A DNA stretch of 64,000 bases from Roseateles saccharophilus (GCF_004342485.1 NZ_SMBU01000009.1:35761-99760); one strand, 5' to 3'. Shown: positions 29,001 to 36,909, counted from the first letter of the stretch. Notes: generated by a model not told the origin, from the letters alone. A program made the numbers and translations.

Positions 29001-29060
29001 GACGAGGAACACCTGCTGGGCCTGATCCAGCAGTTCACCCGTCACGCGGCGAGGGCCTAG
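23052..29060 (+). CDS. chpA: Hybrid CheA-type kinase of the pilus chemosensory system (ChpA/PilL)
   Basis: 2002 residues; ATG 23052 is used, with a second in-frame ATG at 23079; neither has a clear ribosome-binding site. The N-terminal 600 residues are helical, probably with degenerate phosphotransfer modules. Three recognisable Hpt domains follow with His722 (HTLKGS), His1050 (HKLAGN) and His1258 (HTFKGG). Then come the dimerisation and HATPase regions (HLLRNSVSHGIE, GRGIGMDVV), a CheW-like domain and a C-terminal receiver with Asp1929 (LSDIEMPRMDG). Ala/Pro/Glu-rich linkers separate the Hpt domains. It should phosphorylate PilG and PilH in response to PilJ-PilI. Confidence 0.95.
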   Translation: MQPFQPLTDMDSSLRDAELPADLSPLAWVQEELRRSLESVHKTLRRLVRDGADNRVTAFGADTQPSPPLQQAAAQLHQVSGVLSLVGLPAGASVLRAAEVAVERLAQHPLEVESGTVDIIERADFALLAYVARLLAGNKTSPLALYPSYRDLQQLNGIERIHPADLWPYEWAWRSLPLEADVAPRSPEAVRAPFEAALLRQMREPSPAHAANLSGLCAGLAAALPAGNGRTLWQLAAAVFEGQALKLLGSDAYTKRLGSKLLHELRLVGQGEQDDPQRDRLAQDLLFFCAQCRVTPGVGPRLTAVHEAYRLTDEQAGNYEDASLGRIDPAWVAQAKRRVLAAKDSWSSAAEGDQHRLASLDEQFAALAESLTRLFPSGEVLAQTLQRAVVATLRSRTTPPPALAMEVATSLLYVEAALEDAAFDQPEQADRVRRLARRVEAVAHGQPAEPLEDWMEDLYRRVSDRQTLGSVVHELRASLSEVERQCDEYFRNPTQRELLIPVPGQLQAMRGVLSVLGLDQAALATVRMRDEVDGLANTEIDFERAGAKGVFERLANNLGALGFQIDMLSVQPALAKRMFQFDESTGRLDAVMGRREGAVELPDFVASGFQADLEPEAAPAFAHEATQPLRVDLGSLELPDLSLPDVDLSQPVAAPVPAPVPPVPAPAAPAVAEPSVADDPEMREIFLEEADEVIANARAALEALRSEPADHAQLTIVRRAFHTLKGSARMVGLNDFGEGAWACEQLYNARLAEAHPHADAALAGFTAEALDYFAHWREQIAGTVPGHSLPDPLRRSADSLRLQGQPLALDWPAAEAPAEPVQPAESLAEALPVAETVEAAAPLDLGFADTQPPPVEEVVPLEPDFVLELAAPAAAASPAEPARAEPVLSLDFGATELLPDTHAPTEPLPLAPAVPHEEAPLPSLGVELDLGELPEVAEVIETPALPDDEPTLQLHVPEHEHLHAAEPVAAAEAAPLLSLVEPVAPTEPEPAPVDPDEGFKLIGPLRISIALFNIFLNEADELSRRLSIELAEWASELSHPVPASSEAHAHKLAGNAATVGYDELSALARELEHTLGRAQRAVRYEEADAELFLRAADDIRRLLHQFAAGFLKPHDPEVIERLHAYEPQEEPLTAAAPLDELSLPAAAHGFLAEEPALPAHIVAAVPEPEPEPALVPEPVSQAAAPAEPPPVAEPVALLEAAAEAEPEAGLPDNIEPDLYPIFEEEGRDLLQHLHGALREWLAEPADLGRSDACMRALHTFKGGARLAGAMRLGEQAHHLESSIEALLRAGSADFGQVEALQHEGDALEHAFEQLGRSLMAPAAAAPVAAPVPAPAVAAEPRPEPLARFATPAPVADAAAAEPSREIDWSRFTDTAEIEPGSDSLAIGQAQVRVRGSLLERMATQAGEVSIRRARMESELTQMKGALLDLDDNLERLRAQLRELDLQAEAQMHAQQELAQQGGREFDPLEFDRYTRFQELTRMLTESVGDVATLQRALGRSVQSGEDELAAQSRLTRELQDDLLRTRLVEFDSIGERMHRVVRQAGRDTGKQVRLEISGGHTELDRSVLERMSGAFEHLLRNSVSHGIETPELRTAAGKDATGTLRIEVRQHGNEVLLNFADDGAGLNLARIRERGLQLGLIAPDAEPDEAQLKRLIFAPGFSTASQITELSGRGIGMDVVRAEVGTLGGSIETASMAGEGTNFLLRLPLTTALTQIVLLKSGDQVVAVPAALMESVQRVPVDAVEAAYATGKLKHGGAELPFYWLGGLLGSHGRGHTHGKHAPVVLVRSAQAALALHVDEVIGNQEVVVKNLGAQLNRVPGLAGISLLASGDVALIYNVVALADWYGIDAQARLAAAHAQSLSAQPVAPVAEEVAQAPLVMVVDDSLTVRRVTQRLLERVGLRVMLAKDGLDAMEKLAGDELPAVVLSDIEMPRMDGFDLVRNMRADSRLAGLPVIMITSRIAQKHRDYAAQLGVEHYLGKPYDEEHLLGLIQQFTRHAARA

Positions 29061-29068
29061 GCGCCGCC

Positions 29069-30109
29069 ATGTCCCAGGTTGTCGACCATCTCGCCGAGCT
29101 GACGGGCTTCCGTGACCGCGACGTCATGGACGTCACCCTCGTCATGGCCTTGCGCGACCTGCTGGAGCCGGAGTCGGTGGCCATCTACCGCACCGTCGGC
29201 GAGCCGGACCAGGAGCGCTGGCTGACGCGGGCGCATCTGCGTGCCGGCGATGCCGTGGCCTCGGCCGACCCGCTGTGGGCCAAGCCCGAGGCGCTGCCGC
29301 TGGTGAGCGCGCATCCGCTGCGGCTGGAGGCCATGCGCAGCCGCAGCGTGACCCAGGTCGCCCAGGGCGGGCAATGGCTCTACCTGTTCCCGATCGCGAC
29401 CGACCGCGACGTCGTCGGCGTCATCGAGATCCTGTCCACGCGCCGCCTGGGCGCCGGTTCGCAGCGCATGGTCAGCAGCGTGCTGCGGATCTATCACAAC
29501 TTCCAGGGCCTGCTCGACTACTCCGAGCGCGACACGCTGACCGGCCTGCTGAACCGCAAGACTTTCGACGAGAGCTTCCTGAAGGTGCTCGGCGACATCC
29601 CGGCCAAGCATGCGCTGCCTGAGCATGGCGCCGAGGACCGCCGTCACGAGGCGGCCGTGCCGCACTACGTGCTGGGCGTCATCGACATCGACCACTTCAA
29701 GTCCGTCAACGATCGCTTCGGCCACCTGATCGGCGACGAGGTGCTGCTGCTGCTGTCGCGGCTGATGCGCGGCTCCTTCCGCTTCCACGACCTGCTCTAT
29801 CGCTTCGGCGGCGAGGAGTTCGTCGTGCTGATGCGCTGCGACGAGGAGATCCACGCCGGCGAAGCCTTCGAGCGCCTGCGCCTGAACACCGAGCGCTACG
29901 CCTTCCCCCAGGTCGGCCGCATCACGGTCAGCATCGGCTTCACCGAGGTGCGGGCCGGCGATGCGCCGGCCGCGGCCTTCGAGCGTGCCGACAAGGCCGT
30001 CTACCACGCCAAGGCCCACGGCCGGAACCAGGTGCACAACTACGCGGCCCTGGTGGCCAGCGGCCTGATTCAGGAAATCGCCCAACTGTCCGACATGGAG
30101 CTGTTCTGA
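29069..30109 (+). CDS. GAF-GGDEF diguanylate cyclase
   Basis: 346 residues. The first 150 form a GAF-like sensor; the second half is a GGDEF domain with DTLTGLLNRKTFD, DIDHFKSVNDRFGH and the active-site loop GGEEF, so it should make c-di-GMP from two GTP. An RxxD inhibitory site is not evident five residues before GGEEF. It lies 8 bases after chpA on the same strand, so c-di-GMP synthesis is probably expressed together with the pilus chemosensory proteins. No membrane segment is seen, so it is cytoplasmic. Confidence 0.93.
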   Translation: MSQVVDHLAELTGFRDRDVMDVTLVMALRDLLEPESVAIYRTVGEPDQERWLTRAHLRAGDAVASADPLWAKPEALPLVSAHPLRLEAMRSRSVTQVAQGGQWLYLFPIATDRDVVGVIEILSTRRLGAGSQRMVSSVLRIYHNFQGLLDYSERDTLTGLLNRKTFDESFLKVLGDIPAKHALPEHGAEDRRHEAAVPHYVLGVIDIDHFKSVNDRFGHLIGDEVLLLLSRLMRGSFRFHDLLYRFGGEEFVVLMRCDEEIHAGEAFERLRLNTERYAFPQVGRITVSIGFTEVRAGDAPAAAFERADKAVYHAKAHGRNQVHNYAALVASGLIQEIAQLSDMELF

Positions 30110-30140
30110 GCCGGCTGCTTCAGGCTGCCCCGCCGGCCGG

Positions 30141-31571
30141 CTAGGCCCGTTTCTTCACGACGGCATAGCGCGCCAGTGTGCGTTCGCGCGCCAGCGCATG
30201 ATTGACGACGGGCTGCGGGTAGTCCATGCCCGGCATCGCCAGCGGCGCGCGCTCCCAGGGCGCGTGGATGGCCTTGGCATCCAGCCCGGCCAGTTCGGGG
30301 CAGTAGCGTCGGATGAAGCGACCCTCGGCATCGAACTTCTCGCTCTGCGTGGTCGGGTTGAAGATGCGGAACCAGGGCTGGGCGTCGCAGCCACTGCTGC
30401 TCGCCCACTGCCAGCCGCCGTTGTTGGCGGCGAGATCGAAGTCCAGCAACTGCTCGGCGAACCAGGCCTCGCCGCGCCGCCAGTCCAGCCCCAGGTCCTT
30501 GCACAGGAAGCTGGCCGTCACCATGCGCAGTCGGTTGTGCATATAGCCGGTCTGGCGCAGCTGGCGCATCGCGGCGTCCACCAGCGGGAAGCCGGTGCGG
30601 CCCGCGCACCAGGCCGCGAACAGCGCATCGGCCTGCTCGCCCGTCTCCCATTGGATCGCGTCGTACTCGGGCCGGAAGGCGGCCGTCATCGCGCGTGGGT
30701 GGTGGTGCATGAGCTGGTGGTAGAAGTCGCGCCAGATCAGCTCCGACAGCCAGGCCTCGGCGCCGCGTTCGCCGCCCTGCATGCGCTCGTGGGCGAGGCG
30801 GGCCAGCCGGCGGATGGAGACGGTGCCGAAGCGCAGGTGCACGCTGAGGTAGCTCGGCCCCTTGGTGGCCGGGAAATCGCGCCTCGCGTGGTATTGGTCG
30901 ATGCGCTCGAGAAAGTCGGCCAGCAAGGCCTCGGCGCCGCGGCTGCCCTGGCCGACGAAGGCGCTCAGGCCGGCCGGCAGGAAGCCGATGTCCTGTAGTG
31001 TGGGCACGCCGTGCGCCAGCGGGCTGGGGGCCAGCGCCGCGGCGTGGCGCTCGACCGGGTAGCTGCCCAGGTAGAAGGCATCCAGCTTGCGCAGCCAGGC
31101 GTTCTTGTAGGGCGTGAACACGCCGTAGGGGCCGCCTACGGCCGTCATCAGCTCGCGGCGCTCGAAGACGATGTGATCCTTGAAGCTGTGCAGCGCCACG
31201 CCGAGGCCGGCCAGGCGCTGGGCCACGAGGGCGTCGCGCGCCAGCGCCTGGGGCTCGTCGTCATGGTTGCAGAACACCGCCTGCACGCCCAGCTCGGCCG
31301 CCAGGCGCGGGATCTCGTCCGTTGCGCTGCCGAGGCGCACGATCAGCGCGCCGCCCCGGGCACGCAGCTCCTCGTCCAGCACCTGCAGCGCGCCGAGGAT
31401 GAACTCGACGCGCCGGTCCGCGCGAGGCAGGACGTCGAGGATGTCGCGGTCCAGCACGAAGGCGCAGAACACCTGTCGGGCGCCGGTCAGGGCCCGGTAC
31501 AGCGCGGCCTGGTCGTCCACGCGCAGGTCGCGGCGGAACCAGACGAGTGCGCGGTCGAGATCGGGATTCAT
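30141..31571 (-). CDS. phrB: Deoxyribodipyrimidine photolyase
   Basis: 476 residues. The N-terminal antenna domain opens with LVWFRRDLRVDDQAAL. The C-terminal FAD domain shows LSELIWRDFYHQ, AWCAGRTGFPLVDAAMRQL, MHNRLRMVTASFLCKDL and FDLAANNGGWQW, all typical of class I CPD photolyases that repair UV dimers with blue light. The stop lies 31 bases beyond the convergent diguanylate cyclase, and the start faces yqgE. Confidence 0.96.
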   Translation of the reverse strand: MNPDLDRALVWFRRDLRVDDQAALYRALTGARQVFCAFVLDRDILDVLPRADRRVEFILGALQVLDEELRARGGALIVRLGSATDEIPRLAAELGVQAVFCNHDDEPQALARDALVAQRLAGLGVALHSFKDHIVFERRELMTAVGGPYGVFTPYKNAWLRKLDAFYLGSYPVERHAAALAPSPLAHGVPTLQDIGFLPAGLSAFVGQGSRGAEALLADFLERIDQYHARRDFPATKGPSYLSVHLRFGTVSIRRLARLAHERMQGGERGAEAWLSELIWRDFYHQLMHHHPRAMTAAFRPEYDAIQWETGEQADALFAAWCAGRTGFPLVDAAMRQLRQTGYMHNRLRMVTASFLCKDLGLDWRRGEAWFAEQLLDFDLAANNGGWQWASSSGCDAQPWFRIFNPTTQSEKFDAEGRFIRRYCPELAGLDAKAIHAPWERAPLAMPGMDYPQPVVNHALARERTLARYAVVKKRA

Positions 31572-31684
31572 GCCCGCAGATTAAGGTCTTTGCGCCTGCC
31601 ACGAAGCGGCCTGATCCGGCCAAATGCCCACCTCCCAGGCGATCAGGGACCGGAGCGCAAAGAGCCCAGAATAAAATGCCGGCC

Positions 31685-32263
31685 ATGCCCGCCGACCGGA
31701 TCGTCCTGACCAACCAGTTCCTCATCGCCATGCCCGGCATGGCCGACGAGGCCTTCGCAGGCACGGTGGTCTACCTCTGCGAGCACAACGACAACGGCGC
31801 CCTCGGCCTCGTCATCAACAAACCCATCTCGCTGACGCTGGGGAATCTGTTCGAGAAGGTCGAGCTCAGCCCGCCCTCCGACTCGCTGGCCGAGACGCCG
31901 GTCTTCTACGGCGGCCCGGTGCAGACCGACCGCGGCTTCGTGTTGCACGAGCCGCTGGACGAGGAGGGCGGCCACTACAACGCCACGCTCGCGGTGCCCG
32001 GCGGCCTGGAGATGACGACCAGCCGCGACGTGCTGGAAGCGCTGTCCAACGGCGCCGGCCCGCGCAAGATCCTCGTCACGCTGGGCTACAGCGGCTGGGC
32101 CGCCGGCCAGCTCGAGGAGGAAATCGGCCGCAACGGCTGGCTGACGGTGGACGCCTCGCCGGCCATCATCTTCGACACGCCGGTGGAGCAGCGCTACGAG
32201 AAGGCCCTGGGCCTGCTGGGTATCGACCCGCGCATGCTCAGCTCGGATGCTGGACACGCATGA
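31685..32263 (+). CDS. yqgE: YqgE/AlgH family protein (UPF0301)
   Basis: 192 residues from ATG 31685 (MPADRIVLTNQFLIAMPGM); another ATG at 31676 would add three residues but sits inside an AATAAAATG stretch resembling a -10 box. FLIAMPGM, VVYLCEHNDNGALGLVINKP and VFYGGPVQTDRGFVLH are family signatures. Its molecular function is unsettled; it is commonly paired with the Holliday-junction resolvase-like ruvX, as here (ATGA overlap at 32260-32263). Confidence 0.93.
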   Translation: MPADRIVLTNQFLIAMPGMADEAFAGTVVYLCEHNDNGALGLVINKPISLTLGNLFEKVELSPPSDSLAETPVFYGGPVQTDRGFVLHEPLDEEGGHYNATLAVPGGLEMTTSRDVLEALSNGAGPRKILVTLGYSGWAAGQLEEEIGRNGWLTVDASPAIIFDTPVEQRYEKALGLLGIDPRMLSSDAGHA

Positions 32264-32667
32264 GGCCTGACGTGGCCTCCGCCGATCCCGCCCGACTTCA
32301 TTCCTTTCTCGCTTTTGATTTCGGCCTGCGCCGCATCGGCGTGGCCAGTGGCACGCGCCTGCTCGGCGCGGCCGAGCCGCGCGGCACGATCCGGGGCGGC
32401 GACTTCGACGCCATCGCCGCCCTCATCAAGACCTGGCAGCCCGACGCCCTCGTCATCGGCGTGCCGCGCCACCCCGACGGTGCGCCGCACGAGATGACGG
32501 CCAAGGCGCAGAACTTCGGCCGCCGCCTGTGCGGGCGCTACCACCTGCCCGTCTTCGAGGTGGACGAGCGCTACACCAGCGTCGAAGCTGAAGCCGAAGG
32601 CGCCCATGACGTGGATGCCGCCGCTGCCGCCCTGATCCTGGAACAGTTTTTTAGAGAGCACCCATGA
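32260..32667 (+). CDS. ruvX: RuvX/YqgF RNase H-fold nuclease
   Basis: 135 residues with [27 protein letters not shown] and [11 protein letters not shown], the RNase H-like YqgF fold with acidic catalytic residues. The family functions in 16S rRNA 5'-end maturation and was once annotated as a Holliday-junction resolvase. It overlaps yqgE and pyrR by four bases each, so the three are translationally coupled. Confidence 0.94.
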   Translation: MRPDVASADPARLHSFLAFDFGLRRIGVASGTRLLGAAEPRGTIRGGDFDAIAALIKTWQPDALVIGVPRHPDGAPHEMTAKAQNFGRRLCGRYHLPVFEVDERYTSVEAEAEGAHDVDAAAAALILEQFFREHP

Positions 32668-33149
32668 GCGACCTCAAGCTGGATGCCGAGGCCCTGTACC
32701 TCGAGCTCAAGAAAGGCGTGCAGCGACTGCTGAGCGCCGACACCGCCCTGGTGGGCATCTGGAGCGGCGGCGCCTGGCTGGCCGAGCGCCTGGCGGCCGA
32801 TCTCGGCCTGCCCTCCGGCACCATCTCCAGCGCGCTGCACCGCGACGACTTCGGCTCGCGCGGCCTGGCCAAGGCGGACCACACGACGCTGCCCTTCGAG
32901 GTCAACGGCCGCGACATCCTGCTGATCGACGACGTGCTCTACACCGGCCGCACGACCCGCGCCGTCCTCAACGAGCTGTTCGACTTCGGCCGCCCGGCGC
33001 GCGTGCAGCTCGCCGTGCTGGTGGACCGCGGCGGGCGCGAGCTGCCCATCGAGCCGGCCTTCTCGGCCGCGCGCGTGACGCTGGGCGCCGAACAGAAACT
33101 CCGCCTGGCCCGCTCGGAGGCCGGCACCTTCAGCTTCGAGGTGAAGTGA
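32664..33149 (+). CDS. pyrR: PyrR bifunctional regulator/uracil phosphoribosyltransferase
   Basis: 161 residues. The type I PRTase fold shows the PRPP motif [20 protein letters not shown] and [16 protein letters not shown]. In Gram-positive bacteria PyrR controls pyr mRNA attenuation; here it overlaps ruvX by four bases and pyrB by one (TGATG), leaving no room for an attenuator directly in front of pyrB. It may therefore act mainly as a uracil phosphoribosyltransferase or through the upstream transcript. Confidence 0.93.
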   Translation: MSDLKLDAEALYLELKKGVQRLLSADTALVGIWSGGAWLAERLAADLGLPSGTISSALHRDDFGSRGLAKADHTTLPFEVNGRDILLIDDVLYTGRTTRAVLNELFDFGRPARVQLAVLVDRGGRELPIEPAFSAARVTLGAEQKLRLARSEAGTFSFEVK

Positions 33150-34111
33150 TGCTGTCCAAACGAAATCCCCAGCTGAACAAGCATGGCGAGCTGATCCACC
33201 TGCTGTCCATCGAGGGCCTGCCGCGCGCGGTCGTCGAGCAGATCCTGGACACCGCCGGCAGCTTCCTGTCCGTCAACGACCGCGAGGTCAAGAAGGTGCC
33301 GCTGCTGCGCGGCAAGTCGGTGTTCAACCTGTTCTTCGAGAACAGCACCCGCACCCGCACCACCTTCGAGATCGCCGCCAAGCGCTTGTCGGCCGACGTC
33401 ATCAACCTCGACATTGCGCGCTCCTCGACGGCCAAGGGCGAGACCCTGCTCGACACGGTCGCCAACCTCAGCGCCATGCATGCCGACATGTTCGTCGTGC
33501 GCCACAGCGAGAGCGGTGCGCCCCACCTGATCGCCCAGCACTGCGCGCCCCATGTGCACGTGGTGAACGCCGGCGACGGCCGCCACGCCCACCCGACGCA
33601 GGGCCTGCTGGACATGTACACGATCCGGCACTTCAAGAAGGACTTCCGCAACCTGACGGTGGCCATCGTCGGCGACATCGTGCACTCGCGCGTGGCCCGC
33701 AGCGACATCCATGCGCTGAACATCCTGGGCGTGCCCGAGATTCGCGCGGTCGGCCCCAAGACCCTGGTGCCCGGCGACCTGCGCGACATGGGCGTGCGCG
33801 TCTGCCACGACATGGCCGAGGGCGTGCGTGACGCCGACGTCGTCATCATGCTGCGCCTGCAGAACGAGCGCATGAATGGCGGCATGCTGCCCAGCAGCGG
33901 CGAGTTCTTCAAGCATTTCGGCCTGACGCCCGACAAGCTGGCCCTGGCCAAGCCCGATGCCATCGTCATGCACCCGGGGCCCATCAACCGCGGCGTGGAG
34001 ATCGCGTCCGAGGTGGCCGACGGCAAGAGCAGCGTGATCCTGCCCCAGGTCACCTTCGGCATCGCGGTGCGCATGGCCGTCATGGCCATCCTGGCCGGCA
34101 ACGAGGCTTGA
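33149..34111 (+). CDS. pyrB: Aspartate carbamoyltransferase catalytic subunit
   Basis: 320 residues from ATG 33149. The carbamoyl-phosphate site [13 protein letters not shown], the aspartate-loop region [14 protein letters not shown] and [12 protein letters not shown] are intact. The enzyme makes carbamoyl aspartate, the committed step of pyrimidine synthesis. No pyrI follows; the next gene is a dead dihydroorotase homologue, as in the Pseudomonas-type PyrB-PyrC' dodecamer. Confidence 0.97.
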   Translation: MLSKRNPQLNKHGELIHLLSIEGLPRAVVEQILDTAGSFLSVNDREVKKVPLLRGKSVFNLFFENSTRTRTTFEIAAKRLSADVINLDIARSSTAKGETLLDTVANLSAMHADMFVVRHSESGAPHLIAQHCAPHVHVVNAGDGRHAHPTQGLLDMYTIRHFKKDFRNLTVAIVGDIVHSRVARSDIHALNILGVPEIRAVGPKTLVPGDLRDMGVRVCHDMAEGVRDADVVIMLRLQNERMNGGMLPSSGEFFKHFGLTPDKLALAKPDAIVMHPGPINRGVEIASEVADGKSSVILPQVTFGIAVRMAVMAILAGNEA

Positions 34112-34115
34112 GAAC

Positions 34116-35420
34116 ATGAAGATCCTGATCAAAGGCGGCCGGCTGATCGACCCGGCATCCAATCTTGACCGCATCGGCGATCTCGCCGTCGCCAACGGCC
34201 GCATCGTCAAGCTCGGCGATGTCGGCGAGTTCGCCGCGGAGCGCACCGTCGATGCCACCGGCCTCGTCGTTGCCCCCGGCCTCGTCGACCTCTGCGCGCG
34301 GCTGCGCGAGCCCGGCCACGAGCACGAAGGGCTGCTGGAGAGCGAGCTCGCCGCGGCGGCAGCCGGCGGCGTGACCAGCCTGGTCTGCCCGCCCGACACC
34401 GACCCGGTGCTGGACGAGCCCGGCCTCGTCGAGATGCTGAAGTTCCGCGCTCGCAAGCTGAGCCGCTGCCGGCTCTTCCCGCTCGGCGCGTTGACCCGCA
34501 ACCTCGAAGGCAAGGCGCTGACCGAGATGGCCGAGCTGACCGAGGCCGGCTGCATCGGCTTCTCGCAGGCCGAGGTGGCGATCAAGGACACCGTCGTGCT
34601 CAGCCGCGCGCTGCAGTACGCCGCCACCTATGGCTACACCGTCTGGCTGCGCCCGCAGGACGCCTGGCTCGGCGGCGGCGTGGCGGCCAGCGGTTCGGTC
34701 GCGACGCGACTGGGCCTGTCCGGCGTGCCGGCCGCGGCCGAGACGATTGCACTGCACACCATCTTCGAGCTGGTGCGCGCCACCGGCGCGCGCGTGCACA
34801 TCTGCCGCCTCTCCAGCGCCGCCGGCGTGGAGCTGGTGCGTGCGGCCAAGCGCGATGGCCTGCCGGTCACGGCCGACGTGTCTATCAACTCCCTGCACCT
34901 CAGTGACGTCGACATCGGCTACTTCGATTCTGCGATGCGGCTGACGCCGCCGCTGCGCCAGGGCCGCGACCGCGACGCGCTGCGCGCCGGCCTGGCCGAT
35001 GGCGCCATCGACGCGCTGGTGTCCGACCATATGCCCGTCACCGTCGACGAGAAGGCCGTGCCCTTCGCCGAGGCCACGCCGGGCGCGACCGGCCTGGAGC
35101 TGCTGCTGAGTCTGGCGCTGCGCTGGGCTCGCGATGCCGAGCTGCCGCTGGCGCGCGCGCTGGCCGTCGTCACCGCCGAGCCGGTGCGGGTGCTGGGCGC
35201 CGCGCTGGGCTCGCTGTCGGCCAGCGCCGGCCGCCTGGTGGAGGGCGGTGTCGCCGACGTCTGCGTGTTCGACGCCGGTGCCAGCTGGGCCGTCACGCCG
35301 GAACTGCTGGCCAGCCAGGGCAAGCACACGCCCTTCGAGTTCTCGCGCAGCGGCTTCGAGCTGCCGGCGCGCGTGCGCACGACGCTGGTCGCCGGGCATA
35401 TCGCCTACGAGGCTGAATGA
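34116..35420 (+). CDS. pyrX: Non-catalytic dihydroorotase homologue (PyrC'/PyrX)
   Basis: 434 residues, full amidohydrolase length. The overall sequence matches class I dihydroorotases (GRLIDPASNLD, LREPGHEHEGLLESE, LTPPLRQGRDRD). However, the zinc-binding HxH before LREPG reads C60-A-R62, and the later histidine positions are Arg or other residues (WLRPQD, HICRLSS). It should therefore lack dihydroorotase activity. In Pseudomonas such a protein is a structural partner holding PyrB catalytic trimers together; the position four bases after pyrB supports that role here. A working pyrC must lie elsewhere. It overlaps plsC by an ATGA. Confidence 0.9.
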   Translation: MKILIKGGRLIDPASNLDRIGDLAVANGRIVKLGDVGEFAAERTVDATGLVVAPGLVDLCARLREPGHEHEGLLESELAAAAAGGVTSLVCPPDTDPVLDEPGLVEMLKFRARKLSRCRLFPLGALTRNLEGKALTEMAELTEAGCIGFSQAEVAIKDTVVLSRALQYAATYGYTVWLRPQDAWLGGGVAASGSVATRLGLSGVPAAAETIALHTIFELVRATGARVHICRLSSAAGVELVRAAKRDGLPVTADVSINSLHLSDVDIGYFDSAMRLTPPLRQGRDRDALRAGLADGAIDALVSDHMPVTVDEKAVPFAEATPGATGLELLLSLALRWARDAELPLARALAVVTAEPVRVLGAALGSLSASAGRLVEGGVADVCVFDAGASWAVTPELLASQGKHTPFEFSRSGFELPARVRTTLVAGHIAYEAE

Positions 35421-36151
35421 AGCAGGCGCTGGTCGCCAGCTGGCGCCTCTTGCGCCTGGTGCCCCATGTGCTGCATGGCCTCTGGCTCGTCAGGCGCCGC
35501 TTCGAGCTGCTGACGGCGGCCGAGAAGCACCAGCTCATCCAGTGGTGGTCGCTGAAGACGTTGGCCATCCTCGGCATCGAGTTGAAGGCCGCGGGCGCGG
35601 CCCTGCCGGACGGCCATCTGCTGGTGGCCAACCACGTCTCCTGGCTGGACATCGCGGCCGTGCATGCCGTGCTGCCGCAGGCGCGCTTCGTGTCCAAGTC
35701 CGACGTGAGGCACTGGCCGCTGGTCGGCGCTCTGGTCGAGGGGGCTGGCACGCTGTTCATCGAGCGCAGCAGCAAGCGTGACGCGCTGCGGGTCGTGCAC
35801 CAGACGGCGGCGGCCCTGCGGGCGGGCGACTGCGTGGCCGTCTTCCCCGAGGGCACGACCGGCGCCGGCCCCGCGCTGCTGCCCTTTCACGCCAACCTGC
35901 TGCAGGCCGCGGTGTCCACCGAGGCGCCGGTGCTGCCGGTCGTGCTGCGCTGGCACGAGCCGGGCGAGCGCTTCAGCAGCGCGGCGCAGTTCATCGGCGA
36001 CACGACGCTGGCGCAGAGCCTTTGGCGCATCGCGTCGGCGCGGGGCCTGGGCATAGACCTGCAGATCCTGTCGACGGTGACGCCCGATGGCCGGGACCGG
36101 CGCGCGCTGGGCGACTCCCTGCGCGAGACGATCAGCCTGAGGCTGGGCTGA
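35417..36151 (+). CDS. plsC: 1-acyl-sn-glycerol-3-phosphate acyltransferase (PlsC family)
   Basis: 244 residues. One N-terminal hydrophobic segment precedes the acyltransferase domain with NHVSWLD (the HxxxxD catalytic motif), FIERSSKRDA and VAVFPEGTTG. The enzyme adds the second acyl chain to make phosphatidic acid on the inner membrane. The start overlaps the pyrC' stop (ATGA). Its 3' end overlaps the 3' end of the convergent isomerase gene by 20 bases. Confidence 0.92.
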   Translation: MKQALVASWRLLRLVPHVLHGLWLVRRRFELLTAAEKHQLIQWWSLKTLAILGIELKAAGAALPDGHLLVANHVSWLDIAAVHAVLPQARFVSKSDVRHWPLVGALVEGAGTLFIERSSKRDALRVVHQTAAALRAGDCVAVFPEGTTGAGPALLPFHANLLQAAVSTEAPVLPVVLRWHEPGERFSSAAQFIGDTTLAQSLWRIASARGLGIDLQILSTVTPDGRDRRALGDSLRETISLRLG

Positions 36152-36902
36152 GCCAGGACAGGCCGGTCGAGGTGCTGCCGCGCGGCCGGTATTCGAGGCC
36201 GACGGCGCCCGGCCAGCCGCGCGCGCCCAGCAGCGCCAGCTCGGCCGAATACTCCTGCGCGCCGGGCTCGTGCCGGCCATCCACGCCCGCGACCTGCACA
36301 TGGCCGAGCAGGCCGAGGTCCAGCGTGCGCGCCAGGTGGCTCAAGGATTCGCCGCCTTCCGTGACGCGGCAGTGGTAGAGGTCGAGCTGCAGCAGCACGC
36401 GCGGCGAGGCCAGCGTGGCGAGCAGGGCCAGTGCCTGGGCCTGGCGGTGCAGGAAATAGCCGGGCATGTCGCGGCGGTTGATGGGCTCGACGGTCAGCAC
36501 CAGGCCCGCGGGCGCCTGGTTCGCGGCCCAGGCCAGGTTGGCCAGCCAGGCCGCGCGGGTCTCGGGGCCGTCGTCGGCCAGGCCCGACATCAGGTGCAGG
36601 CGCGGCGCACCCAGGCGCGCTGCCAGCGCCATGCCGCGCAACGCCGCCGCGCGGAACTCGGCCTCGCGGCCAGGCAGGGCCATCAGGCCGCGCTCGCCCG
36701 CGGCCCAGTCGCCGGCCGGCGCATTGATGAGGGCGACGCGCAGGCCCGCCAGCCGCTCGGCCAGGGCCGCTTCGTCCTGCAGATGCGGCTGCAGCATCTC
36801 GACGGCCTGGAAGCCGTCCGCCCGTGCCGCGTCGACGCGGTCGAGATAGGCCAGCTCCGGGTAGAGCCAGTCGAGATTGGCGGCGAAGCGGGCCGGGATC
36901 AA
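36132..36902 (-). CDS. hyi: Hydroxypyruvate isomerase-like TIM-barrel protein
   Basis: 256 residues from TTG at 36902, 7 bases after the gpmA stop; the start is chosen because homologues begin at RFAANLDWL. The AP-endonuclease-2/xylose-isomerase-like barrel contains LYPELAYLDRVDAARADGF, LTVEPINRRDMPGYFL (metal-binding Glu) and LQLDLYHCRVTEG. The family interconverts hydroxypyruvate and tartronate semialdehyde, or related sugars (OtnI). No glyoxylate genes are adjacent, so the substrate is inferred only from family. Confidence 0.85.
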   Translation of the reverse strand: MIPARFAANLDWLYPELAYLDRVDAARADGFQAVEMLQPHLQDEAALAERLAGLRVALINAPAGDWAAGERGLMALPGREAEFRAAALRGMALAARLGAPRLHLMSGLADDGPETRAAWLANLAWAANQAPAGLVLTVEPINRRDMPGYFLHRQAQALALLATLASPRVLLQLDLYHCRVTEGGESLSHLARTLDLGLLGHVQVAGVDGRHEPGAQEYSAELALLGARGWPGAVGLEYRPRGSTSTGLSWLSPASG

Positions 36903-36909
36903 CGGGCGC

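Noticed and set aside
23157-29045. 1962-codon open frame on the minus strand opposite chpA
   Set aside because: It mirrors the chpA codons. High GC at third positions removes stops from the antisense frame; there is no domain or start signal. The same explains 11622-14507 and 20526-23057 (minus) and 2571-4457, 8610-11021 and 54266-56986 (plus).
32600-33150. PyrR-type attenuator before pyrB
   Set aside because: ruvX, pyrR and pyrB overlap, leaving no leader; no anti-terminator structure was found.
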